From contig CM023538.1 of assembly GCA_013350335.1 (NCBI GenBank), positions 53,364,769-53,428,768 of the forward strand: a stretch of DNA of 64,000 nucleotides, in the 5' to 3' direction. A program made the position numbers and the translations under genes. This DNA is from Chimonanthus salicifolius. Its lineage: Eukaryota > Streptophyta > Magnoliopsida > Laurales > Calycanthaceae. Positions 35,101-47,959 of the stretch are shown piece by piece. Each line of letters begins with the position of its first letter. The stretch's first letter is position 1. The notes below the pieces were generated by a model. That model saw only the letters and a program-made list of their open reading frames with translations, was not told the DNA's origin and ran no database searches.

Positions 35101-36324
35101 GTAAGATGAGTCATGTAATAAACATCAGAAAGATGCAAAGAAGATGACATAATGGAACCAACCCCTACCAAGGGCAAGGAAGCACCATTGGCAGTTAAGA
35201 CAGAACCATGGGATGAAGAAGGAGATAAAGATGTGAATAAAGAAATATCATGAGTCATGTGATGAGTAGCTCCTGAGTCAAAGACCCATGTAGAAGGAAA
35301 AATACCTGAAGAGGCTGAATGAGTCAAACCTAGAGAAGACAATGCATTAGACTGGTGAGAAGAGAGGAAGTGCTACAACTGGTCTGCAAGGGTGGCTATG
35401 GAAGGAGTCGAAGGTGATGCCGCATTCGCAGGTGTGGAAACAGAAGGAGGCAAAGGTGATGCCGCATCCACAGACGAAACAACAGTAGCAGTACGATGTG
35501 GCTTAGGTAAAGGCACGTGTTGTCGCTGGCTTCTCAATAACAAAGGACATTAGGCCTTCAAGTGACCTTTCTGTTTGCAGTAACGACAATCAGTAGTTGC
35601 AACTCTCCCACCTTGGCGCTGTCGACTCTGTGAGCTAGATGGAGACCGGAATGACATAGCTAAAACAATATGATTAGACAGAGAAAGAAGACGATGGTAG
35701 CCATGTGACTTCAAACGAACTTCTTCATTTAGGAGTTCGTGGACCACTGCATCAACAGAGGGAAGGGGACTACGATGAAGAATAGAGCCCCGAAGTGCTT
35801 CAAAGTCATCTCGAAGAGCAGTAAAAAATTGAACGAGTCGCCCTTCTTCTCTATAAGTGCAATAAAGTGCGATAGAATTGAGACCGGCGGGCTTAGTTAA
35901 TACAAGTTGATCCCAAAATCCAGTCATGACAGAACTGTTGAATGCTCATATCCCCCTGTCTAACGAAGCGAATATCATTCTCAAGTTGATATCGCTTAGA
36001 GAAGTTGGATTGTGTATACAGTCTCTCTAAATAATCCCAAATCACTTTCGCTGTCGAGAACTTCACAAATTGCATCCCTATGGAGAGCTCAACTGAATTA
36101 TTGATCCAAGTGATGATTTTAGAATTATGGGTTGTTCAAGTAACGAGGGAAGCAGCATAGTCGGCAGCCTTGGTGTCCGTAGGTATAACAATATCCCCAA
36201 AGACATAACCCCAAATGTTCTTTTCGGTCAAACAGTTTCTCATAACATGTGCCCAATAAGTATAAGTGCTGTCAGTGAGCTTCACACTAATTGCCTGGAG
36301 GGAATCATCACGTTCATCGGCCAT
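32140..36324 (-). pseudogene. Copia gag-pol polyprotein, decayed
   Basis: On the minus strand: gag begins near 36324 (MADERDD; zinc knuckle C.YCKQKGH near 35590-35560). The protease active site FDSGATHHM is near 35285. The integrase core is at about 34690-33950 (GGSRYYVSFINDYSRF, then FRGDLGGEY). The reverse transcriptase runs from about 33600 (ARLVAKGF, ETFAPVVK, QMDVKNAFL) to a YVDE at about 33095, where the catalytic YVDD has lost its second Asp. RNase H is at 32650-32140 (SNVGWAGD, SSAEAEYRA, then CDNKS). Several frameshifts and in-frame stops break the frame, so no functional product is expected. Confidence 0.93.
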
Positions 36325-36444
36325 TTGAAAACGAAAAGGGAATCCAAAGTGATTGTGTGATGTCGGTGTAGTGATATTTGAACTCTGATGCCGCTCCTCT
36401 CGTGATCCAAATCTGAACAAAAAATAAACTAGGAGCCAAACCAA

Positions 36445-37275
36445 TCAACTAGCAACGAAACCCAAATGAGATTCAAAATCCCTAAAATCACCACCGCCAA
36501 ATCGAAGAGGGAAAAAATCACCACTGCCAAAGTGACAAACCGAGTAGCCGATATGAAGACCGGGATCGAAAGTTCTGATGCAAAGCTAACTATGGTGCAA
36601 ATCCAAAGTTTCCAAAGTGGGTGGAGGGGTGCGCAGATAGGTGCTTAGATTGGTGGCTACTGGATGTTGCACAATAGATGATGGCTGGTGTTAGAGTGAC
36701 TGAACTAAAGAGCGAAAACAAGGGGATGAATGCTGACGAAAGAGAAAAGGATGGAAGAAGCCGAAGATCTAAAGCGATGCAGACGGACAGAGAGCATTCA
36801 AAGTACAAATCAGTCTGCTTATGACGAACGGAGGCTGGCAAACCAGCGTTAAGTGCACGGGCGGAAGCAAGAACAGGGTAGAGATCTGAGAGCACAGAGC
36901 AGGCAACGTGGGCCACAGATCTGATTGGAAGTGACGAATATCAGTTCAGTCCTTGCTGCCGGAAGTGACGAATCCAGATCTGAGACACTAGAGGAAGAGA
37001 AGAGGATGTGCAGAGGTGGTGAGCCTGTCTTCTCAAAAGCAGAGATCGGGGTCATGCAGAGGCGGAGATCCGACGGGCGAAAGGGGCAGATGGCTGATTT
37101 GAGATGAGGATCTGAGTGACAAAGTCCAATCGAAACTGGGCTAGACTTGTGCAGAGGCAGCTCTGGGCTGAGCAGAGAGACAAAACGCCAGATGCATAAT
37201 CGATGCAAAACGAAGCCAAACCTATGCAAAACCGTAATCGAAACCCACGAGATCCAAAAAATCGATGCAAAACCT
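36445..37275 (-). other. Copia leader with agatctg motifs
   Basis: Non-coding leader between primer site and gag. agatctg-type words occur at about 36884, 36915 and 36973. ORFs here (102-126 aa) have no domain. Confidence 0.6.
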
Positions 37276-37291
37276 TAGGTTCTGGATACCA

Positions 37292-37418
37292 TGATAGAAT
37301 CTAAGAATCCATAGTTTTACCATTGATTAAGACAATAATATATACAAAGTAAACCCTAACTGAAAAATAATAAAAAGACTAAGTTACCCCTCTACAAATA
37401 AGATAATACAACTTAACA
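37292..37418 (-). repeat. 5' LTR of the Copia element
   Basis: Pair of 32002-32128; the primer site lies directly inside it, and the target duplication cctat directly outside. Confidence 0.93.
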
Positions 37419-37423
37419 CCTAT

Positions 37424-37659
37424 TAGTTAAATAAAAATTTGATTGCATTAGTGCAATTCAAATTTAGATTTAGGCATTTTCTTGTGTGAATTTGGTTGAG
37501 CGTGAATGATCGTGTTTGTGTATGAATTATTGGTGTCATGACTCTGACAATTATTTGGTTTGAGTTACATTTTCCATCGATTTACCGATCATTGTATCCA
37601 TAGCTCAGTCTAGCTCAGTCATAGATAACCCACCTCCATCACCACCACCATCACTTAAT
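37424..37659 (+). other. Athila leader, second part
   Basis: Continues the leader after the Copia insertion and runs into gag. It ends in a cca/cac-rich stretch just before the gag ATG. No gene. Confidence 0.7.
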
Positions 37660-38935
37660 ATGGACGGAGAAAGAGTCGAACAAAAAACCCTCCAAGACTA
37701 TTTTTCAGCAGTCACACCCATTATACTATTAGGCATAATTCTTCTAGTAACTAATGTAGCCTTTGAACTCAAACTAGGCTTATTACATCTTTTACCCGCA
37801 TTCTATGGACTTGATCATGAGGACCCTTACCTACATGTTAAAGAATTTTTAGAAATCTGTGCCGTCGTCAAACTTCAAGCATCACTGGTGAATTTATTAG
37901 ACTTCGTTTATTTCCTTTTTCTCTCAAAGAAAAAGCAAAATCTTGGCTAAATTCTCTACCTGCAAATTCCATTACCACTTGAGATCAGTTGGTCAATAAG
38001 TTTTTGAATAAATTTTTCCCGTATCTAAAACTAGCGCCCTCAAGAAAGAAATTTTAAACTTTATTCAAAAGAAGGATGAACAATTCTGTGAGTCATGGTA
38101 AAGATTTAAAGTTACATTGAGTAAATGCCCCCCAACACGGCTTTGAAATTGGGAGACTCGTGCAATTCTTTTATGATGATTTAACTACATCGAACCGCAT
38201 AATGGTTGAGGCTATGAAGGGTGGGGACTTTTTAAAGCTAACTTTAAACAACGGATGTAATTTCTTAGAATCATTGGCGGAAAGTTCTCAGTGATGAGAC
38301 TTCTTCGAAAGAGAGAACTTAGTACAACCCTCAAAGAGAAGAGGATTATACGAAGTTAGTAGCGATTTTGACGTAAGCTTGCAATTGCAAACTTAACAAA
38401 GAAAATCAATGCTTTAGTAATGTCTTAGGTGATGAACCCATCATTAGGAATGTATGCTGAGGTTTGCGCATTGTGTTTTAATCTATGACACACTGCCCAA
38501 AACTGTCCTTCCGATCTGATAATGAGTACTCAACCGAGTAGGCCAACGCACTCAATAATTTTGGAAGACAGCATGAAACCCCTTTTTCTGCCACATACAA
38601 TCCTAATTGGCGGAATCATCCAAATTTTTCTTGGGTCAGAATCAACCTTCAGTAGGTCAAGGCCCCCTCAATATCAAGGTCAACCATACCAACCGCCTCA
38701 GAATCAGCCATTCCTCCCATCTCAAAATCATCCAGTCCAGCCAAATCAGTTTTATCAATCCAGTCTATCTCAACAACGTAAGCCCTCTCTCGAGGATACG
38801 TTGCAGCAATTCATACAGTCTACCCAGCAAGCTATGCATAAGTTTGAAACACAACTTGGGCAATTAGCCACTGAAATAGGAGATAAGGAGAAAGATAGAT
38901 TTCCCAGTCAGCCTATCCCAAACCCTAAGGGCTAG
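37660..38935 (+). pseudogene. Athila-like gag, decayed
   Basis: The first part matches the retrotransposon gag domain: FYGLDHEDPYLHVKEFLEIC, then after a frameshift a stretch with SLKEKAKSWLNSLP and a terminal block on sizing and washing of the RNA-binding region. The second part (38650-38935) is the proline/glutamine-rich tail with LEDTLQQFI and FETQLGQLA, typical of Athila gag C-termini. Multiple stops and frameshifts. Confidence 0.88.
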
Positions 38936-39329
38936 AATGAGGTTTCATCGTCTAATCCAGAAGATGCTAACTCCATTACTATCTTGAGATTCGGGAGACA
39001 GGTAGACAATAAAGTGGAAATGCCTAGACAACCAGATGACCAAACCACTGGGCAATCCAAGCATCAGGTTGACCCATCGAGTCCATCCCCAGTTCAAATT
39101 GTACAGGACCATCCATTAGAAACCATACGTACCTAGGGCTCCGTACCCTCAGAGGTTCATCACCAAGCAAGGGGTGCTTTATGGTGACGTATTGGAGGTA
39201 TTCAAACATGCCAATATCAACATTCCTCTACTTGATACCCTCATATGCCAAGTTTCTCAAAGACCTCTGTACACCAAAATAGAGAAGTAATGTTCCCACA
39301 AAGGCATTTCTAACAGAAAATGAAAGTGC

Positions 39330-42300
39330 TCTCCTCCAACAGCCATTCCCAATTAAACATAAAGACCCTGGGTGCCCAACCATTACATGCACCATCGATA
39401 CATATGAAATTGACAGGTCTTTATTAGATTTGGGAATTAATGTCAGCCTACTGCCATATTCCGTTTATGAGCTGTTGGGGCTGGAAGAGTTGAAATCCAT
39501 TCCTATCACACTACAGTTACCTGACCGCTCTGTAAAAATTCTGAGGGGTGTGATAGAAGACGTTTTAGTGAAAGTAGACAAATTCTACTTTCCAGTCGAT
39601 TTTGTGGTGCTGGATACATAGCCCATTCAGAACGAAAGTGGGCACATTCCTGTTATTCTTGGACGACCATTCTTGGCCAGTGCAAAAGTTTTTATCAACT
39701 GCCAAGATGGTATGCTTAAGTTGTCATTCAGAGATTTGACGACAGAACTCAATGTGTTTGGCCAATGTAGACAACCTCTCTGCACAGACGATCCGTGCGA
39801 GGTTAATATAATCCAGAGTTTTGTCCAGGAGTCCTTCCTGCACTTCATTTGTGATGACCCATTTGAGAAGGCTCTGTCCACTTTTAATACAGAATTCAAT
39901 GAAAATGATAAATAAGAAGTGAACGCTATGTTAGACGCATCTCCATATATGAGAAGGCTTATCAAATTCAAACCTCTCCCCATTAGTCAATCTGTTCCCG
40001 TCCCATCTGTTGAGAAGCCACCAAAATTAGATCTCAAGCCACTCCCTCAGACACTTAAATATTCTTATCTTGGACCATCATACACTTTACCTGCTATCAT
40101 AGATTCTGATTTAACTTCTAAGCAGGAGCCTAAACTCCTGGCTGTTTTAAGAGATCACCGCGAAGCTATTGGAAGAAAACTCCAAGACATCTAGAGAACC
40201 ACAGAGACAACTAAATCTGGCAATGCAGGAAGTGGTGAGAGCCGAGATTTTAAAACTTTTCGAGGCGCGTATTATCTACCGGATCTCTAACAGTGCATAG
40301 CTAAGTCCGATACAGGTTGTACCTAAGAAATTGGTTGTGACGGTAATAAAAAAATCAGGATAATGAGTTGGTTACAACCCACGTCCAATCGAGTTGGAGA
40401 GTTTGTATTGATTACCGTAAGCTGAATATTGTCACTTGAAAGGACCACTTCCCTCTTCCATTCATCGATTAAATGCTTGAACGTTTAGCCGGTCATGCAT
40501 TCTACTATTTTCTTGATGGTTATTCCGTTTATAACCAAATCTACGTTGCTCTTGAGGATCAGGAGAAGACCACTTTCACTGTCCATTTGGTACGTTCGCT
40601 TATCACCGTATGCCATTTGGGCTGTGCAATGCACCGGTCACTTTTCAACTGTGCATGATCAACATTTTCTCCGATAATGGTCGAACGTTTCTTGGAAGTC
40701 TTCATGGACGACTTCTCTGCGTTTGGGTCTACTTTTGATCAGTACCTGCACCATCTGACACTTTTGTTAATCAGGTGCAAAGAAAAGAACCTAGTATTGA
40801 ATTACGAAAAATGTCACTTTATGGTGAAACATGGAATAGTCTTGGGGCACATCATCTCTAAAAAAGGAATCGAAGTAGATAAAGCCAAGGTCAACTTGAT
40901 CTCTAATTTACCAAAACCCCAGACCGTTAAACAGATCAGGTCCTTCCTAGGTCAAGTTGGATTTTACAGAAGGTTCATCAAAGGTTTTGGCGACATATCT
41001 CGACCACTTTGTAGACTCCTGACCAAGGACGCTGTTTTCAATTTTGATGAAAAGTACGTCACCGCTTTTGAAAAACTGAATACTACTTTGACCTCCTCTT
41101 CAGTAATACAAACACATGATTGGTCTGTATCCTTCGAAATCATGTACGATGCATCAGATTATGCCATTGGAATAGTTTTAGGACAAATAATGAATAAATT
41201 ACCACATGTTATCTACTACGCCAGTAAAACGTTGAACGATGAGTAGCCACCACGGAAAATGAACTATTGGCTGTAGACTTTGCGCTTGACAAATTTCACG
41301 CTTACCTTGTAGGTTCGAAAATCGTTGTCTACTCTGACTACGAAGCACTTAAGTATCTTATTTCAAAGAAAGATGTTAAGTCACGCTTGATCAGATGGAT
41401 ACATCTGCTACAAGAATTTGATATCGAAATAAATGATAAAAAGGGTTTCGAAAATGTAGTAGTAGATCACCTGTCTAGACTGATAACTGAATTCATTGAT
41501 GAAACTCCTCCTATCATTGAATACTTCCCTAATAAGCAACTCATTTCAATCTCCTAAATACCATGGTTCGCAGACATTGTGAACTATCTCGTCACTAGTC
41601 AAATGCCTCTGTATTGGACTAAGCAAGATAGGTCAAAATTTCTGAGAGAGGTCCGAAAATTCATTTGGTATGACCCATACCTGTTCAAACATTGTGCGGA
41701 CCAAGTCATTCGTCGTTGTGTTCCAGAAGAATAGCAACAAAGTTTCATGAGTTTTTGTTATGACCAGGCCTGTGCAGGACATTTTAGTACTAGAAAGACA
41801 ACTGCAAAAATCTTGCAGTGTGGATTTTACTGGCCCTCCATGTTTCATGATACCCATACGTACTGCACTTGATGTGATAGATGTCAAAGATTGGGTAGTA
41901 TTTCCCGTAGAAATATGATGCCTCTAAGCCCTATTTTTATCATTAAACCTTTTGATGTTTGGGGTATCAATTTCATAGGACCATTCCCTAACTCTTTTGG
42001 CAATCTATATATTCTAGTAGGGGTTGACTATGTATCAAAGTGGGTAGAAGCGGTGGCATGTAAAACCATTGACCACAAGGTTGTCATCCGCTTCTTAAAT
42101 GAAAATATCTTCTCAAGATTTGAAATGCCACGTGCCATCATTAGTGATGGGGGTAAGCACTTTTGTAATAGCCCTTTCGAAAAATTGATGAAACTTTACG
42201 GCATCACACATAAAGTGGCTACCCCCTATCACCCTCAAACAAGCGGGTAAGTTGAAATTTCAAATCTAGAAATCAAGCACATCCTTGAGAAGACAATCAA

Positions 42301-42860
42301 TCCTATTTGAAAACACTGGTCCTCCAGACTCACTGATACATTATGGGCTTATCGGATTGCTTTTAAGACACCTATAGGAATGTCACCCTACCGTTTAGTT
42401 TATGGGAATGCCTGTCATCTTCTAGTGGAGTTAGAGCACAAAGCATATTGGCCCATTTAGAATTTCAATTTTGCTCTAGACTCAGCTGGACAACATAGGA
42501 AACTCCAGCTGACTGAACTGGAAGAGTTAAGAAATGAAGCATATGACACTGCAAAGAAGTACAAAGACTGTATGAAAATGTTTCATGACAAACACATTCA
42601 AAGAAAATCATTTACCATTGGTCAGAAGGTCTTGCTGTACAATTCGCGGTTGCACATCTTTCCTAGAAGTTAAGGTCTAAATGGACAGGTCCGTTAATAT
42701 TCATAGTAGTGTCTCCACATGGAGCTGTTCAAATTAGGCATCATAAGAATGGTTATGTTATCACGGTCAATGGTTAAAGATTGAAGCCATTCTTACAGTT
42801 CACAAAGTCGGAGGAAGTTGAGGTCTACTTCACCGATCCAGTTTACCAGGACTGATTTGG
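39330..42860 (+). pseudogene. Athila-like pol (protease, RT, RNase H, integrase), decayed
   Basis: Protease at about 39330-39620 with a DLG in place of the catalytic DSG/DTG, and LLPYSVYELLGL. Reverse transcriptase at about 40200-41150 with catalytic FMDD near 40704-40716 and a following FLGQVGFYRRFIKGF. RNase H at about 41100-41560 (MYDASDYAIG, then YSDYEALKYL). Integrase at about 41570-42860 with the core at 41930-42250 ([38 protein letters not shown]). The order fits Ty3/gypsy and the motifs fit the Athila branch. There are at least six stops or frameshifts. Confidence 0.92.
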
Positions 42861-43126
42861 AGATCCATTTACCCATCCACACACACATTTACCCAGACCC
42901 ACCTATACATCTGTCTATGTTTGAGTCAGTCTGAATCTTCAGTGTCTGTTTTAGGTTTTCATCGAGTCAGTCTAAGATTTCTTTATTTGGTCATTTCGCA
43001 CTTCATACATTCCAAGGTATGTCCAAACCCCGATTGTTCATTTTTTAAAATATTTCTTCTTCTTACACGTGACCAGTGTAAATTCGGGAATATTGAGGAA
43101 AACGTTCAATTTAAGTTTGGGGGTAG

Positions 43127-44501
43127 TGCGGTCATTTATCATCCATCTAAAAAAATTTAGGGAAGAATAAGTTCGCAAGAACTGAGACAACCCTTTAAAA
43201 AAAAAAAAGCACCCATCATCTGTTTTGTCTTTATGACCAGCAGACATTAAAGAACTAGATAGGAGTTATGCATGTAGACGGTCGAGTTTTTGTCTTCGCA
43301 TTGTCTTTCTGGAACACAAGTTCCCCCAAACTTGTGTAGGAAAATCATTTCCTTAGCTATGAGGGTGGGAGGAGCAACCTAGACCTTTTTGTGGTCGAAG
43401 CACTCTGGCTGCAAAGAGGAAAGTTATGAGGCTAGGAATCCGTCACAAATGTGGACGTGGAAATTGTAATGGAATAATACCTGATCAAGGAGTTTGTTGT
43501 GTGACAGTAGCAAAATATAGACCTATAAGTGGAAATAGACAGATTTATTTGGACTTAGTTAAAGGTAGAGTAAGTCCGGAAAGACTGAGACTACTTGGTG
43601 TCCAAAGAACTATTGATTTTTGCTTAGGGGACTATAATTGTCTTGATAGTTTGACGTTAAATGAGTCATAGTTTTCTTAGGCAAACTTAAAGTTTTAAGG
43701 GTAGAGTAAGCAAAGGCTGAGACTCCTTGGTGTTGAAAAGACTGTCAATCTAGGTTTAAGAAAAGCATGCGTCTTGACAATTTAATGTAAGAATCACATT
43801 TTTAGCATTAAGACATAATAAAGATCTTTATATCATACTTTTCTGGAAACATTTTTATGGGATTTATGCTCGGAAATACCTGTACACAACCATATTAAGA
43901 TTAGTTCGAAAAAAAAAATTCATGAGTGGAGTGATCACCAGAGGAATATTAGTGAAGACTTAAACCCAGTGAGCTTTAGAGTCATTTTATCCTTCCGAGG
44001 GTTATAAGTAAACTCTTGTTTCTTTGATAAGAGCATTGAGAAATTGTGTGATCTCATTATCCTTTGATTTGCTCATATTACTTTAGAACGCCATCAAATT
44101 TGAGTTTTATGCCTGAAATTTTTTCAAATTTATTTGAAACAAGGAAATCATCTTATGAAGCTCAGGATAGGATATAGGCCATTTTGGACCGTTTGAGCCT
44201 TCAAGCCCACTTATTTTTGTCATTTCATCTTGATAGTTCACACTTCAGCCTAATATAGCATAATTTCTTGACTAGCCATATCTACCACACCCAACTGATG
44301 TTATGGAGTTTGAGCCAAAATTTTATATCCATGACCTATCTTCATATGAGAAAAGGTTAGGAAAGAATTTCGGATGGAATTCACTGAAAAAATTTATGGT
44401 GAAAAATAAAATAAAAAATGGGAACATCTATACATCAAAAAAGGATGTTGAAGGAGAAAAGAAAAGAAGATTTGAAAAAAATAAAAAAAATACTTTGATT
44501 A

Positions 44502-44502
<1 letters not shown>
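43127..44502 (+). other. Athila 3' non-coding region
   Basis: Long non-coding stretch after the polypurine tract. A degenerate duplicated unit (agagtaag...gactgagactacttggtg) lies at about 43560-43665 and 43700-43785. The 81-aa ORF at 43426-43671 covers one copy of it and matches no family known to me. The end is A-rich. Confidence 0.55.

Positions 44503-44559
<57 letters not shown>
44503..44559. repeat. (TA)n-(GA)n compound microsatellite
   Basis: About 12 TA repeats followed by about 17 GA repeats. It marks the point where Athila homology stops. Confidence 0.95.
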
Positions 44560-44566
<7 letters not shown>

Positions 44567-44734
44567 ATATCCCGATTACATTATGATGACCTCTAACATT
44601 TTCTTATCAAAGTGTAATTTTTTAGAGTCTTTATCCCTTCCTTGATATGACCTAGTCCTAAGCCATGTTTCGTCCTATTAGGAAGTCCAATTAATCCTAA
44701 TTCTAAATAGAGTGTTTCACGTGGAGAGCAGAGG

Positions 44735-44929
44735 AGGCAAAATGATGGTGTTTAACTCAATGTTCTTAGGTTAAGCTATCATTTGTTTGGACATTGTTTC
44801 GGTCTCTCCAAAATGTTTCTTGTTGTGGCAATTGGCTCTCTTTGCCACCGTTTGGAACCTTTGGTGGGAACATAACAATAGGGTGTCGAAGGATTCCACA
44901 TAGATGACCCAGTTAGTTTCTAGATGTGT
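44735..44929 (+). pseudogene. LINE C-terminal fragment, left part
   Basis: A conceptual frame reads SPKCF...ALFATVWNLWWEHNNR, the typical end of plant L1-type LINE ORF2 after the zf-RVT domain. It matches the minus-strand LINE at 59630-60310 (PPKCF, W.LW.ECNNR). It is interrupted at 44929 by the Tekay-like element and resumes at 53217. Contains stops. Confidence 0.8.
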
Positions 44930-47005
44930 TGTAATGACCTGTTCTGAGATTACCCGATTTCTGAAGAGATTTATGGATCTCCGAGTTATTTTCAGAACTT
45001 TGGTAGCTTTGGGAAGTGTGTAGGCTCCGTGGTGGGCCCCAGTTTGCTTGATTCTGAGCTTGGGAGCTCGAAGGGCAACTTAGTAATTTTATAATTATTG
45101 AGTATTCCATCATGTAAAACAAAATTTAAAAAAAAATCATACATTTTCTAACTCGACGTTCGGCACTCGAGATTTTTTTTTTTCAATATTTTGATTTCAT
45201 TGTATTTTAATCCCTTTTGAAAAGAAATTATTTTAAAACCTTGATTAAAAAAAAAATCCCAACCAAACCCCAGAACCCTAACCTCTTAAGACCCCCTTTT
45301 ATCCTGTCTCACTGTAGCATTTTGCTACAGTGCAGTCGCGCGACCCTCCTCTCTTTTGCATTTCTTTTTCTTCTCTCTTCTTCTTCTTGATCTCTCTCTC
45401 GCCCCTTCTTCTCACTGTTCTTCTTCCTCTCCTTCCTCTTCGGTTGTCACCCTCACCCGACCGCTGCTTCAGCCATTCCTCGTGACAACCCTTGCTGCCC
45501 CGACCTCAGCCATCGGTTTTCCTTCCCTTTTCGTTGTTTGCAAATTGAGCTCCCTTCAACCCATCAAGCCGTTTGCTCGCTTCAGATTTTCGACTCTACA
45601 CACTGTGAGAGGACTTATCACTGTTTTAACATGCATCCTCATCTACTTAACCTTTAATTTTGGGCATGTAGTGACTTGAATGGAGCCCTTGGTTTATTAA
45701 GTCACTCGGTAAGGGAACTGTTGAAATGAAAATGTGGCAAGGGATCCGTTCGGGTGACTCATGTCAACTATATGCGATTAATGGAAAATTGTAATCGAAT
45801 GAATGGTTATTTGAACTTGGAAACTTACTAGTAACATGTTTGTTTAGTTATTACATGGGAATGAGCTTATAATGAGTAAAATATGTTTTGGACACTGGAC
45901 ATGATGTAAAAAAATTGTTGATAATATGTTTGTGTTCAATCATAATGTGTATGTAAATTTATGATGGGAATGAGATGTGTGTTGGATATTGAGTACGATG
46001 CTTGAAAGTTTATTGATAAAATGTTGTGTATTTATTTACAACATGTGAACATGATCATGATGAGCATGGAGATATGTGTCTAGATAACCTATTACAGGCA
46101 CTTATTATGCGATGCATGTGTTGTTGGCCTTGATTAATTATATCAGAGCATGATTGTATTGTCAGACATGACCTTGATATCATGTACATGCATGGGAGGT
46201 AACCCACAACGGACAACGTGCCATTGGGTGTTGAGATGGAGGAGTTGTTTACATATGTTATGATGATATGATGGTTTGGGTATTGGGAGGATTTCCCCGT
46301 TACGCTTCGGCGGTTGAGGTGCCTATCTCTTGAGATTGGCTTCCTCGTTATGCTCCGGCGGTCGAGACCCTTATAGGAGATGTGGGTTTCCTTGTTGCAT
46401 TCCAGCTGTTGAGGCGGTTGTATATTTGTATGGTCTGCTGTTTGTATTGGTAGGGAGACCGGAGTCGTTGGAGGACCATTATGAGTTATGGACGTGATGT
46501 CTCAGACTGGTCAGTGGGACCCTTGGTTAATGGTATATTTGGGCAATCATGTACGGAGACGTTCTTTCTATTATTATGTTCACTACATTTCAAACAAGTG
46601 ACACTTGTTATATTGTTGACACGTGATATGTTTTATCCCTTCACTGGGCTGGATAGCTCACCCCTTACCTTTCAGGTACCCCGGTCGCGGAGGGACCGAG
46701 CTGGCCCCTTGAACAAGCACATGGGGAGGAGTACTGGTAGTTAGATATATATGTTCATACTTATGTTCTAAATTTGAGAGACTCCAGTTTGTATGACTTA
46801 TTATTACATGCTTATTTGGATGACTGTATAATCATATTTGGTTAGTCTATAGTTGTTTGTTATGTTTTCTTAGCATTGTGGACTTGTGATTTGTTGAGCG
46901 GGCGGTGGTTACCCTGTTTCAAAAAAAAAAATTGACCGATATTCGTCTCTAGCAACCTTTGAGATATTTCGGAGATGACGGGCCCGTATTGAGAGGTGCG
47001 TTACA
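44930..47005 (+). repeat. 5' LTR of the Tekay-like element
   Basis: 2076 bp, collinear with 51125-53211 with roughly 5-7% differences by eye in the first 200 bp. It contains three tandem units of about 48-50 bp around 46288-46430. The 107-aa ORF at 45356-45679 has a counterpart at 51525-51884 in the other LTR, so it is LTR sequence, not a gene. Confidence 0.92.
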
Positions 47006-47959
47006 GTTGGTATCAGAGCACGGTTCAACTCTCGGACTATGCATGGGATAGAGAGATATGAAGATGATTAGAGATTAGGTTCATCCCTTGTGTGATAGGG
47101 TAGATGAAACCATGTTATGGGGTAGTGCGTAGACACCCTAGATTTGTGTAGTGTACTTGATGCACTATCTTTCGATTGGGATACTTGACACGTGTCTGTA
47201 ATTGATTCTCGTTCGGTTTGAGACTCTCCAAAGTTTGATTCGTGAGTAATGTGGGGCAATGTGACGTGGTCACGGGAGTTGTGGGATACAGATCTCTAGG
47301 TTTGAGCCATGTTGGTCTTACACCCTAGAGTAATTAGAGACGTTATTCGGTGGGACCCACGTTAGGGGGAGTCCTCACCTTGGAGGCACGTCGATGGTAT
47401 TTTCAGAATGACTTGAGCACCGTGATGTAGTCACGGGAGGGTTCGTGTTTAGACAGCGAGGGCATCATTTGTGGGCCTCGTTTGTGACTGCTTGGTATAG
47501 AGATAGATTCATTGGAAATCTATGGGTGTCTACCGAGTGAGTCCGGTCGACTTACTCTGTAGATACCCAATGGAATTTCATGAGAGGTGGTGGGCTTAGT
47601 ATGTTTGAGTTGTTAGTTAGGCCCGTTTTGAGATTAGGATTGCGGGGAGTGCATGTAGGTCTAGCCAGTGGTCATCTGGCTCTAAGACTCCCGTAGGTCC
47701 AGTGTTATGGCTAGGAGTAGTTATGATGTGGTTAGGAGCTTGTTTGGGTTAGACTGGTAGGTTGACCATTGAGTCTCCAGTGGGCCCGCTGTACTGGCTG
47801 ATTTTGATGAGTGAGTGAGTTTGGAGCTCGGCACTTGAGCAGGGTACGAGGGTGCTTCATGGCCCTTGACCTTTTAGTGTTTGATTCTAGTGCTCCCCAC
47901 TCTTTTCGCCTTAAGTTTCACAGGTTGTGGATCTGAATTGTAGGCCATGAGTTTTGACC

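Larger units (their letters stand above)
32002..37418 (-). mobile_element. Ty1/Copia retrotransposon with 127-bp LTRs, nested in the Athila leader
   Basis: The LTRs 32002-32128 and 37292-37418 are equal in length and differ at 6 of 127 positions by eye. An identical target duplication cctat is at 31997-32001 and 37419-37423. On the minus strand the 5' LTR (37292-37418) is followed by a primer site (tggtatccagaacc, minus strand of about 37276-37289), then a leader with agatctg motifs, then gag, protease, integrase, reverse transcriptase and RNase H in the Copia order. It is structurally complete but carries stops and frameshifts. It is younger than its Athila host. Confidence 0.95.
28382..44502 (+). 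mobile_element. Athila-like Ty3/gypsy retrotransposon, 3' truncated
   Basis: Parts in order: 5' LTR (28382-30688), tRNA-Asp-type primer site (30695), long A/T-rich leader (30715-37659, holding the Copia element), gag (37660-38935), protease, reverse transcriptase, RNase H, integrase (39330-42860), polypurine tract ttaagtttgggggtag (43111-43126) and the 3' non-coding region usual in Athila elements. A 3' LTR is absent; the sequence ends in a TA/GA microsatellite. Many stops and frameshifts show it is long dead. The target duplication cannot be tested because the right end is lost. Confidence 0.88.

Noticed and set aside
43426..43671. 81-aa ORF with several cysteines
   Set aside because: Located in the non-coding 3' region of the Athila-like element over a duplicated segment; no family recognised.
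45356..45679. 107-aa ORF with a serine-rich start, and a 119-aa relative at 51525-51884
   Set aside because: They occupy the same position in the two LTRs of one element; the similarity is LTR identity, not a gene pair.
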